Position numbers and translations under genes: made by a program
Notes under the pieces: generated by a model
The model's input: only the letters and a program-made list of their open reading frames with translations
Databases searched by the model: none
What the model was told of the DNA's origin: nothing
Shown here: piece by piece, positions 11,102 through 23,295 of the stretch
How the letters are laid out: each line of letters starts with the position of its first letter
How positions within the stretch are numbered: the first letter of the stretch is position 1
DNA from: Scytalidium lignicola
Taxonomy: Eukaryota > Ascomycota > Leotiomycetes
NCBI GenBank assembly: GCA_002812745.2
Contig: NCSJ02000258.1
Coordinates: forward strand, 1-61,440
DNA: 61,440 nt
Direction: 5' to 3'

Positions 11102-12201
11102 TTATTAGATCACAAATAAAGCCCCGCTACGAATCCCTTTCCCCCCGACTGCATTTCCGAGCAAAACACGATAGCACAAAATCCCCCCTGCTTTTCAAGA
11201 TCGTTTTGAAATACGAATTCACTGCCCCTCCTCGACATGCGCAGGCTTCCGAAAAGCACATCACATTACGCGCCCCTCTAGGTCTTGGCCTAGTAGGGCG
11301 TGATCACAGTTCTATAATCTCACGGTTTGGTGGTGGACATGGATGGATGGATGGATGGATGGATGGATGAGACATTATGGGAGGATCTTTGGAACGGTTT
11401 GAGAATTATAGCGTGAGATTGTAGTTAGAACTACCTAGTAAATAGCAGTCGTTCTTTCGTCCCCTATCTAATCCGCTCCTGCATAGGTTATTTTCTGATA
11501 GATCACAACGGCATAATAATAATCTCCAGATTAGATTTCTTACTATCCTTATGTTAGTGGTAACATGAACTCTAGGTGAAGCCATCTTAGCTTTCAAGCT
11601 CACTTTCAGACGATGCAGGTGCCCAGATGCTTTGTCTAGTAGGCCACTTCCAATATTTGTGCACCTTTATCAGCCTCAACATTGCTAGCTTCTGCTAGGC
11701 CGACATCTAATTATGCTTATAAGCTCAGACGTGCAACAAAACTTGCGACTACGTACCATCAAGATGCTGGAGCACAATCTAAACTTTCGTATCTCGAAAT
11801 CCTCAGGCAATCAAGAAATGAGTCGCTAGGACAAAAAGTTACTGGTAGTTATATACAGAAATAAATAACCTCAAATTGACTTCCACAACTTCTTCTCTAC
11901 TTCTCTTCGTGAACCAAACACAGTACATTCACTCTGCGCACACCAGGAGACTGACGCATTCAGTGCTTGTCAGAATTAAAGCAGCGTCATAATTACGACA
12001 TTCATCCAATCAGAAAGTCAAATATACCCTTGACCATAGCTGCCAGATCTAGCCGAAACCTGCCCCGCGCCCATCATGCGCGAATTGACATCGCGTCGTT
12101 CTCTACGCTCTGGAGCATCTAGCAGACCACAAGAGGACAGTGAACAACGCAGCACACCACAAAGGATTCTTCGCATTAGACTCCCTAAAAACAGCGTCAA
12201 T
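11102..12201. other. Intergenic with a GGAT microsatellite
   Basis: About 1.1 kb between yrb1 and taf14. It contains the yrb1 3' region, a (GGAT)n microsatellite at 11341-11369, and then AT-rich sequence. If the alternative taf14 start at 12076 is used, the last 126 bases would be coding. Nothing else is recognised. Confidence 0.4.
11341..11369. repeat. (GGAT)n microsatellite
   Basis: About seven tandem GGAT units in the 3' flank of yrb1, read directly from the sequence. It produces a spurious open frame ending in repeated Met-Asp-Gly. A useful polymorphic marker at most. Confidence 0.95.
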
Positions 12202-13246
12202 ATGGTCGGGGATGTGAGTATTTCTGCGCTCCTGTGCTTGTGGGCAATGTTCGGCCTTTGTTATTCTAATGGAATCTCTTTGCTAATGCTGGACTTAGAT
12301 TAAGCGGACCGTGAAACTTGTCACGGAGCAGAGGAACATGTGAGTTTGGTAGTGATGATGTGGGCCTTGGATGTCGTGAATTTTGAGAAGCCGACGAGCA
12401 TGCGCTGACTATTTTGCTTCAGAGACAAGCCGTCGGAGATGGAAGGATTCCCGATGAAGGAATGGAACATTGAGATCTACCTGCTTGACGAACAAGGAAA
12501 TGAGAAGTCTGCCAATTGCTTCACCAAGGCTGTCTATAATCTCCATCCATCATTTGTTAATCCAGTTCAGAGTACGTTATCGCGCTTCCCGCTCTGCCGC
12601 GCGGTGAGCACTATAGCTAACTAGTTTTGCTCCTTAGCCTTCACCGAACCTCCCTTCCGCTGTCAAAATGAAGGTTGGGGAGAGTTTGACATGACAATTG
12701 ACCTCTATACAACAGAGAAGGGTGGCAAAACAACTCTCCTCCATGATCTCAACTTTGCTAAGCCGCGCTATGAGTCCAAGCAAGTCGTAACCTTCAAGAA
12801 CCCTTCTGCAGCGCTGGTGAACCTCCTGCGTGAGACCGGTCCCGTTCCTGGCGATGATGCAAACGGCGGTACACGTAAGAAGGGCGACGGCGAGAAGAAA
12901 AGGAAGAGAATCGCGGGAGGAGCAGGCCAAATTGATATGGAGAAGCTAGCTGAGGGTTTGCTTAAGCTTAGTGAGGATGACTTGCTGCATGTTGTGCAAA
13001 TGATTCACGATAACAAGAGCGAGGATACTTATACCAAGAATGATATTGATCGTAAGTTTTACTTATCCTTCGTTAATTTTGTTTTGTTTGCTTAGGACAG
13101 ATGGCGGATGATGATCCTTTTTGACATACGCTAATAAAACACTCTTGCACGATCTAGAAGGAGAATTCCACGTAGATCTCTATACGTTGCCAGATTCGCT
13201 GGTAAAGATGCTTTGGGACTTCGTCTCGAACCCTACAAGAGCGTGA
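12202..13246 (+). CDS. taf14: YEATS-domain protein Taf14 (TFIID/TFIIF/chromatin remodeller subunit)
   Basis: Taf14/Anc1 homologue, a nuclear histone-acyl-lysine reader shared by TFIID, TFIIF, INO80, SWI/SNF and NuA3 in yeast. Exons are 12202-12213, 12299-12339, 12423-12571, 12638-13051 and 13158-13246 (234 aa, phases sum correctly). The YEATS domain spans about residues 5-130: IKRTVKLVTEQRN, EWNIEIYLLD, the aromatic-cage loop YNLHPSF, EPPFRCQNEGWGEF, then DLNFAKPRYES. A Lys/Gly-rich linker with RKKGDGEKKRKRI is followed by the C-terminal ET-like helical domain ending FHVDLYTLPDSLVKMLWDFVSN. The short first exon (MVGD) matches the family. An in-frame upstream ATG at 12076 would add 42 Arg/Ser-rich residues and cannot be excluded. 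Confidence 0.93.
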
Positions 13247-13911
13247 AGTGGTGTTTTCTTGTATACTTCAACATGATCGATCATGAAGCAAAGACAAAAA
13301 AATGTCGTTTTCGACGGGTTGGCCCCAGGATCACTTACGCAGCAGGATAATACTTGCATCTAATATCTGGACGGATTTGGATCTTACCAGCTTCTTTATC
13401 TCTTGCGCTATAGTGCTTTATTTCTTTTTATCAATTACTACCCTATCGGCGTTCGTCAGCAAGGTTCTTGGGCATAGCATGTCTGTTTCCTCAATATCCA
13501 CGCGGCATGGCGTAATTTCGAACTGCTCAGCTTGAATCTCATTGTGATATGATATCAAATGAAGGCGGGGTATATGGGGCCGGGGGATGAGGAAGGTGGA
13601 GGGAGAAAAGGACGTGGGACAGTGGATCTGGGCGTATCATATTGATGGATAGGTCATACTTGCTTGGACAAAAAGAATGGAAACTCTGAATATAATTTAT
13701 GCTTTTATCTTTTGCTTCATGAATGCGTGGCTTTTGTGTGATACAGGGGTTTAATATGCATCCAAAAAAGGTAAAAATTACGCCCGTATAAAATGATGAA
13801 GGGGGTATCTTTAAATGCCAAATCCGGTCCGTAACACCCCCATTCCTTATAGTTTTCTAGTTCCCTCCAAACGCCGTTAAATGCCCGTGATGTACCCCAA
13901 ACAGCCTTGGT
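13247..13911. other. Intergenic between convergent taf14 and DUF4604 genes
   Basis: About 665 bases between two 3' ends. T-rich and A-rich tracts near 13280-13440 and 13720-13800 suit termination and polyadenylation of both transcripts. No gene is supported. Confidence 0.4.
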
Positions 13912-14475
13912 TTATTCATCATCTCCAAAGCTTAGCTTGATCTTCTTTCCCTTTTTACTTGCTTTGCCTCCTTTCTCGAGTTTCTTCCCCTCAGATTTTG
14001 TCGCACTTCTATCTGCGCTGGCAGAAGCTCGTTCTATCTTTTTGCCGTCTGTCTTCTTACTGATTACCTTAGCTTCATCAGATTCATCCTCGTCATCACC
14101 ACCAATGACCTTCCCAGCCTTCCTTTTCTTAGCAACCCCAATCTCAGCAATCTTCTCCTTCACCCGCTCATTGCCCTCTTCCCTTGATAGCTCTTGTCCA
14201 CCGCCTCCGTCCTTTTCGTCCTCATCCTTGTCCTTGCTTTTGGTCTCTTCCTGCGCTCTCTCTTCCCATTCTTTCCGAGTCAGGCTCTCACCACTCACCT
14301 CATCGAAAACCACCGGCTCGTCCTCGGCATCTTCCTCTGCGTTCCTGGGCTTCTTTGGCCGCGCAACGGTGAATTCATGGCGTCCGTCGCTTGCGCCCTG
14401 GTTTGCCTGTAGCCGAGCTAGGAAGGGTGGTAGGGTAGTGTCGTAGTGGAGGTTCTTGGAGGTGATTTTCGACAT
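13912..14475 (-). CDS. DUF4604 (KIAA1143-like) nuclear protein
   Basis: Intronless, 187 aa. The N-terminus MSKITSKNLHYDTTLPPFLARLQ and the extreme C-terminal KLSFGDDE are the two ends of the DUF4604 family, which is widespread in fungi and animals (human KIAA1143). In between is GRHEFTVARPKKPRNAEEDAEDEPVVF, then a long Lys/Glu/Asp-rich, apparently disordered stretch with several basic runs (KKRKAGK, KASKKGKKIK) that would serve as nuclear localisation signals. The molecular function of the family is not established. The start is the only reasonable ATG. It is convergent with taf14. Confidence 0.88.
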   Translation of the reverse strand: MSKITSKNLHYDTTLPPFLARLQANQGASDGRHEFTVARPKKPRNAEEDAEDEPVVFDEVSGESLTRKEWEERAQEETKSKDKDEDEKDGGGGQELSREEGNERVKEKIAEIGVAKKRKAGKVIGGDDEDESDEAKVISKKTDGKKIERASASADRSATKSEGKKLEKGGKASKKGKKIKLSFGDDE

Positions 14476-16100
14476 GTTATGGATGTGTATCTCTATGTGA
14501 TCTTTCTTCTTGTCTTGTGGGAAATTGAGAGAAAATTGAATAGTGCAAAGCCTGTTGTTGTTATTTCTATGGAGACTTTCTTTGCGAATGAGGTTACAAA
14601 ATAGATGACGGTGGTCGCTGGCAAAGCTAGGTCAGGTACCGAGTCGTTTTGTCGCGCGGTTGAGCTACAGTAGTATAGCTGCAATGCACCAGCAAAAAAG
14701 AACGGAATGGACTAAGCAACNTTTTTTAATCACTTCTAAGATGCAGAGGGTTTTGCTTTCAAATCAGAAAGGAAATGCATTGGATCATTCTGCTCATCAT
14801 TTGATTTATTTCCTCAAGTGATCTGTAAGTCTCTTCGTAAATAGCTAAGTTACCGGAAATAGTAAGTTATGGGGTAATACAAAGTGGTACGGTCGTAGAT
14901 TAGTAAGCAAAGACACGGTAATGAAGCCGAAGATTTCCTCCGTAGACACGTGAGATCTAGAATCCCAATGTTTCCGGTGGTGGGTACATGTAGCTGGGGC
15001 TTAGCTAGAGATATGGGGCGTTGGGAAAGAGGCAAGGAAGGAGAGCACGAGCGGCTGTTGCATTTGTGCCCCTTGGAAGAAGATTGTTTGCCATTTCCTT
15101 TCTTTCCGGTCGATGCTACTTGGTAGGTTGGGTTCTAGCCCATCGCCGCCACTACAAATAAACAAGGGACGGGGAGTGATCTGAGCAATGGTTGTAATAC
15201 AGTAACATGAATGTGTGTATAGCATATATCACAACTCCCGTACGTACCGGTACTATACATAATCATGTAGATGGATGGCAAAATGAATCATTTGCTGTAG
15301 AGCAGCAGAGAACACGATAACGCTATGTGAAAATAGATTAATTAGCCTCATACAGTTACTCCGTAAGATGTAAAGCAAGATAAGCTTTTTTCCTTCTGTG
15401 TCGTACAGTAACATTGTGTTGATTAATAATTTTCCACAAAAAAAAAGTCANCAAAAAAATAAGAAAAGGAGAAAGCGCCAAGAACTGCTCTTACCGCTTT
15501 GGATTAGGCGACATTGGCGCCGGGGCCGGGGTCTTGGAAGGGGGCAGCGAGCGAGACGAGCCAGTGGCCCTCGTCAACATCGTTTCTCCTGCTCCGTATC
15601 AGAAAGCAGCCAGCGGCTCCTTGGTCTGCTGCTCGTGTTGTCCTCATCTCGGCCTCGACCCTTCATACCTCCACACATCACCTCTCTCTCACGAAACTCC
15701 ATCAGCGACCACAACCACCATAAGAACAGTTGCATGCTATTCTTCTTAGAAACATCTCGATCCCGCCACGGCGCTCGGCACCTGCTCGATCAGACGCGTA
15801 ATCTGCGGCAGTGATTTGAGACCCCTTGGTCAATTCCTCGAGCAACCTTCTCTATCACGCAGTGCAGATCGGTCCCTGGTCAGCCACGTCCTCTGGCAGC
15901 TCATTCTCTTTCGAATTCGCCTCATCAGCGGTCTATTCGCAATTCCCTTAGTCTTTCAGGTCTGGAACCAAAACTTTTTACGGCAGCGATTTTGGATACC
16001 AGAACTGTTTGATATTTGCCTCTGCAACGGCTAATATTTCTTCTCGCATAACACATTCTACGCGGCGCCGTCATCCACGGCCAACCCCAGCACAGCTCCA
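14476..16100. other. Divergent intergenic region and leader of the mannosyltransferase gene
   Basis: About 1.6 kb between divergent genes. Ns next to T/A runs lie at 14721 and 15451. From about 15480 to 16100 the sequence is C/T-rich and without introns, resembling the long leader of the downstream gene. Several short open frames there look random. No mobile element is seen. Confidence 0.4.
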
Positions 16101-17880
16101 ATGAGCTTCGTACAGAGAGTGCTCCGGCGCACACCGGCCTCGAAACCTGTGCTGGCGGCGGATGAAGTAAAACCAAGGAGTAGAATCCCACTCACATCTG
16201 GACTGGCCTTCTTCCGACGACCGCTGCGGTTACGAGGCAATTCATCCATCTCTATTCCTCTCGGCGTCGTGCTTCTATTTCCATGTCTTGTGGTTATCTT
16301 AATTTTGGTCCTGATTGTGCGACACCCTTCGTCATCAGTGAGCAAACTAATACCAGCTGGTGCACCACCAGCCATCAGGTAGGAACTCCCAAGCGAAGCT
16401 CATTTATATAGTCGATGAGTGGGCTGACAGGAGTTGGCTTTCTACAGGAAAATTAGTGAAGAACACGATAGGGTGTTCGCGACAGGATGTTTAGATCCAG
16501 ATACCTCACAGCCGAGAGCTAACGCCGCCTTTGTGGTTCTAGCACGAAATAAGGAATTGGACGGCGTCATCCAGTCGATCAAATCCATCGAACGGCATTT
16601 CAATAGGTGGTATCACTATCCTTATGTCTTCTTGAACGATGCCGAGTTCAACTCCACCTTCAAGGAGACCATTGCCAACTACACGAGCTCACCCGTTGAA
16701 TTTGGCACAATTGATCCGACCATGTGGGGATTTCCTGATTGGATTGATCCTAAGGTTGCCAAGGAGGGTATTGCAAAGCAAGGTGACCAGGCCATTATGT
16801 ACGGTGGCATGGAGAGTTATCATGCCATGTGCAGATTCTACTCAGGGTTCGTTGTGCCTCCATTAATTTAGGTGCTAGTCAACAGATTATTGACATCTCC
16901 GTGACAGGTTTTTCTACAAGCACGAGCTCCTGGCGAAATACGAATGGTACTGGCGATTAGAGCCCGAGATCAAGTATTTTTGCGATATTACCTAGTATGC
17001 CTACGTCTACATTTCCTTTTCTTTAACTCTTATATAATGCTAACAATGTCTAGTGATCCATTCTTAAAGATGATCGAGGCAAATAAGACATATGGTTTCA
17101 CAATTGCAGTCAAGGAATTAAAGGAGACAGTCCCAAATATCTTCCGATACGCCTCCGCATATAAACGAGGCAAAAATCTCACTTCTAAGGGATTGTGGGA
17201 GATGTTTGCAGAAACTGTTGAAAAGCCAAAGGAGGAATCAGAAAATGATCCGGGAGCCAAGCCCCCGCTTCCAGAGGAAATTCTACGAAGCGATCCTGGA
17301 CAGTCCAAGTTGCCGGAAATCGATCTAGAAGCAATGGAAGGCGAAACGTATAACATGTGCCATTTCTGGTCGAATTTCGAGATTGCGAAACTCAGCTGGT
17401 TCAGGAGTAAAGAATATGAAGACTTCTTCCAGATGATGGATCGTAGTGGGGGATTCTGGATGGAACGAGTAAGCCAAACATCTTTTATCATTCTTACATA
17501 CATGCCTACTTTGCAGTGCCAATACTAACTACATACAGTGGGGAGATGCTCCAATTCACTCTCTAGCAGCCGGTATCCTTCTTGCCCCCCGTGACATTCA
17601 CTACTTCCGAGACTTTGGTTACCGTCATACCACAATCCAACATTGTCCTGCAAATGCCCCAGCACGTCAAAAAGATAGGCCCCCTTACCTCGAGATGACA
17701 ACCTTAGACGAGAAGAAACGCAAGGAAGAAGATGAGTATTGGGAGAATTGGGATACCGTTAAGGAGAATGGTGTAGGCTGTCGGTGTCGATGTGATACGG
17801 ATATTGTTGATGTTGAAGGAAAACAAGGAAGCTGCCTTGCTGACTGGGTGGACGTTGCCGGTGGCTGGGCTAGTCCTTGA
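16101..17880 (+). CDS. Alpha-1,2-mannosyltransferase, Kre2/Mnt1/Ktr family (GT15)
   Basis: Golgi type II glycosyltransferase that adds alpha-1,2-mannose from GDP-mannose to O- and N-linked glycans of secreted and wall proteins. Exons are 16101-16378, 16448-16846, 16908-16994, 17054-17468 and 17539-17880 (506 aa, phases consistent). A short cytoplasmic N-terminus is followed by one signal-anchor (about residues 50-74, SIPLGVVLLFPCLVVILILV). The GT15 catalytic domain follows: NAAFVVLARNKELDGVIQSI, NRWYHYPYVFLNDAEF, WGFPDWIDP, ESYHAMCRFYSGFFYKH, YWRLEPEIKYFCDITYDPF, NMCHFWSNFEIA, FFQMMDRSGGFWMERWGDAP and a C-terminal CRCRCD segment. Intron 2 uses an unusual GTTCGT donor. Several paralogues exist per fungal genome, so no exact Ktr name is assigned. 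Confidence 0.94.
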
Positions 17881-18946
17881 TTGCGCCGAATAGCTCCTTG
17901 GGGGCCATAATATAAGCAGGGTAATCCAGAGCCGCCAACAATAGAGGAGACCTGGATATATGATATGGAAGTAATACGTGGATTATGGAACCGAAAAGTG
18001 GAGAAATGGAGGGAGGAATTCAGAGAACTGAGAACGTGAGGGACTCTAATTCCAGAATCTAGGTCTTCAACGTTCTCTTTTCTCCTTTCCACCTCGAACT
18101 GCCTCCTGCAACGAATGATTTGTCACCAAACGCGCGAGGACAAGAAAAGAGCGATACCATAATGTCATGGCATGCATGATGAATACGGATTTTTCTAAAG
18201 AAAAAAAAAGTCATAACTCCTTAATATTCCCCACCTGCGCGCATCTTAACTTTCTTGTATGAATGGAATGGAGATTCTTGGGGGCATGCATTCTGGCGTT
18301 AATTCTCTTGTTTCGTGTTGTCTTTTTTTTTTTCCCCCGAAAGAATTTTTTATGCAATAACATATATACTATTAGAGATTAGTTTCTGGGGGGACCCACG
18401 GTCTATGTGGCTGGCTGGTTGGTGNTTTTTTTGGTATTGATACTTGTGTTGTAGTTGCGTTGTACCACAGCACCCTAGTCAATGTGTGAATAGCTGGCAT
18501 ACCTTTTTATTTTTCAATGTTGTGCAATGTGCAATGCATATTTGGGATTTGGAAGATGGTACTAATGAGCCTATATCTTCAAGGTCTAATAACGCTATCT
18601 CAATGCTAGGGTATCCGTAAAAACATTGATGAATGAACTTCTTACGTTCAATGGTCTGATTCTTCTAGCCGTTTCATTGGCCCGTACATAATGCATCGCC
18701 AACGAGAATTCTCATCTCCCATTCATTATCATATCATCTTCAGATTCCTCATACCTCGTCCCTCCATGCAAACCTCCGGGTATCGCCTATGTATGCTTGG
18801 GGTATTCCACCCAAGATGCCGTTATGCTTCAAAATCACAATCCAACCTCCCACCTGCGGCTGAATTCGCCGCGGAAAAGCTTGACTCGTGAAGCAATATG
18901 ATCAATATAAGTTTATTAGATCCACGTTCCGTTTTCAGCTCCTCCT
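17881..18946. other. Intergenic between convergent mannosyltransferase and ZIP genes
   Basis: About 1.07 kb. Several A and T homopolymers (for example about 18200 and 18327-18340) and one N at 18425 adjoining a T run. Probably the two 3' UTRs plus spacer. No gene is supported. Confidence 0.4.
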
Positions 18947-20506
18947 TCACGCCCATTTTCCAAGCAGTGCCATGAGGCCAGCACCAAAGCACATGTTTAG
19001 ATAGGCAAATAGCATCATCTTGACCGATGCCCTCCGCATTTCCGGGTTGAACATGAACTCATGTGCCATGAGCTCAACCAGACCAGTGTAGATCAATATT
19101 CCTGCACTGATAGCGTCGAATACACCGTTCACAATCAGTGTTTTGGTGCTACCTGGAGCAAAAGTCGATCGAACAGCAAGCCCGATGGCGATAGCGATAG
19201 GAGTAGCGAAACCGTACGCTATGCCCAATGCCCATGGCATCCACGATTTCTTTTTGGGCCATTGAGCGGTCGCCAGCCGAGATCCAAGACCGAGACCTTC
19301 GAATGTTTGGTGAAACACTAAGACAATATACAGTACATTGAATTCTTCTCCCGTGACTGCCAGAGTGAGTCCTATGAACACTGAATGGAATATAACACCA
19401 AATTCTAGTATAAAAATTGCCGTCATTTCTGCTGCGAAGTGATCTTCATCTATATTGTGAGTCCGCTGATGTCCAAGATGGTCCTCGCCACCAGGAGGGT
19501 ATGAGATATCATCTTCTCTACCAGGAATACTTTTCTGAGGTCTTATCTTATCGTGATCATGACTAGCACCCTCCACTAGATCTTCACAGTGCTGAATGCT
19601 ATTATCTTCTGAAAGCGTCGTATTTTCATTGCTGCCTTCTACTGATATGGTATGGCCGGAGATCTGCAAGGAATCTGTATCGTTCATATTAGCTTGAAAA
19701 GCTTAGTTTTAGGGTAAGACAGCACTAAAGCGTGCCATAGTTACAAGAGTTGATTAGAAAATAAATCCACAATGCATTGCACATAAAGATATAAATAGGC
19801 TTTAAATGAGAGATTTTGTTACCTTTTTGGGCTGTTGATCTGTGAGGTTGCTCCGTTTGATTTCCAACGGTATCGGGACCTTGATCAGAAGCCTCCAAGT
19901 CATGCTCGCGCTCTCCAAAAACGTCGAATCTAGCAGCCATCAATTCAATGAAGAACATCGCAAATATCGTCATCAGAGCTATTCCCTCTGCCCAATCGTA
20001 CTCTGTGATTGGCCCGGATAGGCAAGGTGAAGTCAATGCATCGACAGCCGGTGCAAGTAACTGTACAAGTCAGTAAACTTCGACTTACGAAAATTATTAA
20101 AAGAATGATAGCTAAGGAGCTTCTGGACTCTGTCGGATGGAACATGACTCTTCCTCTACATTTGTCCATGAAGAACAATAAGGAACCATGGACATATCAT
20201 GACTTACGTGAATAAAAGCTGTCGCAATGATAACCCCAGATCCAAAATATTTGGTGACGAAGAACGCAAGTGGAGGCACACGCATGCGCTTTGTTCGAGC
20301 TGCCATGACCGGTAGAAGGGCACCTGAACGTCAGAGTATCAGCGCGTATTCCAGATAACAGCGCTAACGCAGTAATGCATAAGATGAATGGGCATACCAA
20401 GTAACGATCCGAAACCAATCACAAAGATTGAAGATATTCTAAGTCCAATCCGTCCATCGTAATCATTGCCTGAACTACAGTCCACCTCAACCGTCTGGCT
20501 AGCCAT
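18947..20506 (-). CDS. ZIP-family zinc transporter (Zrt1/Zrt2 type)
   Basis: Plasma-membrane ZIP permease importing Zn2+ (possibly Fe2+). Exons on the minus strand are 20506-20398, 20323-20208, 20060-19823 and about 19674-18947 (396 aa, phases sum correctly). An alternative acceptor a few codons earlier in intron 3 would also be in frame. TM1 (ISSIFVIGFGSLLGALLPVM) and TM2 (YFGSGVIIATAFIHLLAPA) lie at the N-terminus, and TM3 is GIALMTIFAMFFIELMAARF. The long variable cytoplasmic loop is acidic with histidines (SHDHDK, GHQRTHN). The ZIP signature is in TM4 (GVIFHSVFIGLTLAV), followed by VFHQTFEGLGLGSRLA in TM5 with its His and Glu metal ligands, and three more segments ending LMALLGKWA. Length fits fungal Zrt proteins. 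Regulation by a Zap1/ZafA-type factor is likely; a CAAGGT core lies upstream. Confidence 0.94.
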
Positions 20507-22054
20507 AATTGCGAACAAGGCTTTGTGTGGTTTTGGGGCTGAAAGTCCTACCCACCCTCACTTGTCCACCTCCCCAGAACTCCGTTGTGGCTACACTGCG
20601 GCCGGAGATGATCTTTGATCCTGGAGCTATCACTACCCTTAGAAGTTTTGCATACCAATTAGGATCAAAATGCTTAGGACGGCTCCGTTTGCAACAGTCG
20701 GCTGACAAATCTCACGGCGCACTGGATGTTTAGCCGCGATAAGAGAAAATCTATGCCCAGGACGTCCCCCGAAATATGGAGAGGATTCCGAAGAGATGAA
20801 TAGACTCAGCAGCAACGTGTGCTTTAGAGCTAGGTTATAGGTAATCCGTAAGAGAGCAGCTGCTTGGTAAGCTGTTGACGCGCCTGGGACGAGGTCCTTG
20901 GGGGCGGCTGGATTAATCGAACTGCGAGGCACGCACAGCAATGTTGAGAAAGAATGGAAAGAAAGCAGAAGATATACTTGTCTCGTATACACAATGATAG
21001 CGTGACTAAATAAGAAGGAAGATAATGTCATCGAACAGACCCAATGGGGCGTGCGATGTTTGGAGGGGCAGGTGCAGGTTTTGCGAGCGGCACCTTGATG
21101 GGTACCTGCCTCATTCTTCCAGGCACGCCGCCATGTATAAATATATTCATAAAATTCATAAAATCAGGAACATGAAAATGGCTGAATGATCGCCATTATG
21201 CCCTGCTAACTTTTGGGTTCTGCTTTCTTGTTTGGCAGCTCGCAGTGCTTCTTTAGCCATTGTAACAATCTCAGCCTCGTTTCCCTGCTGTAGACACATC
21301 AATTTACTAAGGGAGCCTTGCTCCAGTGCCACGCGCGGATTGCTCTGCACATCTTGTGACCCTCTCCGGTGATGAGAACTTCTGCTCATCATTCCTCATC
21401 GCTGGCATCACCAACAAAGGACGTTGTCATCACAAAGATTCTCTTTCCACGGTTTGATGATTTGTTGTTGAAGAATCAAGATTGTTGAAGATGGAGGAAG
21501 GTTGTTTTGTTAGCCAGCTCGTCTGGATGCAAGCTCACAGCCAACCGCTTCGGAGAGGTAAGAGCAGGACAGGCTGATTCCACCAACATCCGATTGCAAG
21601 GCTGCCTCTACGCAGTATGCAGCAAGAAACAGGTGACATTACTCCATTTTACTCTACACTGCTCTGTATTCGGCGATTTCTATAGGCGTACGGCCGAATA
21701 CCGAATTGTATCAGACATCATTCCTCTCTCCAGCTTTCTAGTCGCTCTGTATTGCTGTACTGTACTATACAGTTTGATACCGGACGTTAGATGATGTCTT
21801 GGATCTTATCTATAACGCAGAAGAACTTGTCAAGTTACACAAGCTCGACTGTATATTCTGTGCACGCAAAGCGCTAAATTCATACCTTTGCGGGATCATC
21901 AAATCAATCCATATGATTGGACATATAGCACCACGTTCGATGTGTCCGGGGTTTTCCGTCAAAACCCCCATTTCTGGATATGCTGCAGCCATTCAAGGGG
22001 CAGCTCCATGTGCCATCATGTTTCCCAAAAGGAATGTCATAAGGCTAGGTGATT
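20507..22054. other. Intergenic upstream of the ZIP gene and downstream of mdm10
   Basis: About 1.55 kb. The left ~600 bases are the presumed ZIP promoter. Open frames on both strands do not look like proteins. One exact GTACTGTAC copy lies at 21757-21765. No transposon features were recognised. Confidence 0.4.
21092..21097 (-). promoter_or_regulatory. Possible ZafA/Zap1-type core (CAAGGT) upstream of the ZIP gene
   Basis: The minus strand reads CAAGGT about 590 bp upstream of the ZIP start codon. This hexamer is the core reported for the Aspergillus zinc regulator ZafA. A single hexamer is expected by chance, so this is only a weak hint. Confidence 0.2.
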
Positions 22055-23295
22055 TCACGAGGAGTACTGTAACTCTAGTCCTAGAGCCCGGAATGGCTGG
22101 TCCTTGCGCTTCATGTCGATAGATGTGCCCAGCGTGAACATCATCTCCTTAAGTTTCCCCTCCCACAGTAGGCCAATTTTCCAATTTTGATCAACCCGGG
22201 CTTTCAGAACCCCTGCGACTTCTTCGGGCTCCTTCACTGTTGGCTCAATGATATCATCTAGCTTCCACGCCAGCTTTGATGCCATACTTCTTTCAAACCT
22301 CTTCTCGGGCTTTCGTTTCATCTTCCACATTTCAAATCCAAGATTAAGATCACTCTCGTAGCTATAGACATTGAAGTCAAACTTGGAGCAGAGGGCAAGG
22401 TATTTACCCGCTTTCACGGCATAAGTGGTGCTCAAATTACCCATGAGTGGATTCAGTGTCAGAGTAGCTGTTAACGGTATCCCCTTGTGCGCAGGCAGAG
22501 TCGCGTACCTGCCACCAAAGCTAACACCTCCAGACTTATTCAAGCTTCCATAATACAACTCGGCGCCAGCACTAAATCGACCATAGAAACGATCCTCTAT
22601 CCTTGGTAGCTCTGTAACTTCCCTTCTCGGGTCCCTCCCAAAGTTATAAAGACCTCTAAAGCCAATGAGGCCACCATCCGTCGAGTACAATGCTTCGGCA
22701 CTGTATTTTCCCACGTCGTATTGCCAGGTCGCAAGAATCATGCCTCCATTCCGCAGACGATTATCACTCACAGCAGAAAGCTTGATCTGTTGTGTTGGCG
22801 TAAGTCGTCGGAGGTACAATGCTTCCAATATGCTCTGGGGTAGGTATAATCGACCATAGAGCAAAGTGTCATGCTCATCAATTCTCCTCCCTCCCTGCCA
22901 CTCCTCTACCATCCATGCCTCTTTTGGCGTTTTTAACTCTTGTATCTGCCTGTACCCCCGTACCACATCGTGTAGATCAATTTTCCCACTCTGCGCTACT
23001 GTTTTTAAGGGGAGAGAACTGTAAAGGTAGGATAGGGAGCCATCTACGAACCCGACACTGCCAAGAGCATATGAGGTTGCAAAATTCGGTGATGAGAGGG
23101 ACGATAACTTCAATCGCAAACCCCGTGGTGTTTCAAATTCAAGTAAGGCTGTGACATATTTTAGTAAGGCAGATTTGGTATGAGCGACAGGAGCATACCT
23201 CTAGCTGTTGCCGTTAATTGAGGGTACGAATTCTCCTGAGTCCAGTGAGTTGTGGAATAAAACGCCTGTTGAACATATTCCATGAATTCTAACAT
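22055..23295 (-). CDS. mdm10: Mitochondrial outer-membrane beta-barrel protein Mdm10
   Basis: Mdm10, beta-barrel subunit of the ERMES tether between ER and mitochondria and of the SAM/TOB sorting complex. Exons are 23295-23199 and 23148-22055 with a 50-nt intron (396 aa). The family-diagnostic N-terminus MLEFMEYVQQAFYSTTHW lies in exon 1. Exon 2 continues with LLEFETPRGLRLKLSSLSSPNFATSY (split here only by description), GSVGFVDGSLSYLYSSLPL, a YGRLYLPQSILEALYLRRLT motif and alternating beta-strand pattern to the C-terminal FRALGLELQYSS, which serves as a beta-signal. Length is normal for filamentous ascomycetes. The gene is divergent from mrt4 with 296 bp between start codons. Confidence 0.96.

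Noticed and set aside
11341..11369. Tandem GGAT units considered as part of a repeat array or CRISPR
   Set aside because: A simple tetranucleotide microsatellite with no spacers; CRISPR arrays are not expected in a fungal nuclear genome.
13907..14446. A 179-codon plus-strand frame opposite the DUF4604 gene
   Set aside because: Ser/Phe/Leu-rich complement of the Lys/Glu-rich coding strand; the minus strand has both family-diagnostic ends.
20639..21031. A 130-codon minus-strand hydrophobic frame upstream of the ZIP gene
   Set aside because: No homology-like pattern and it lies where the ZIP promoter is expected.
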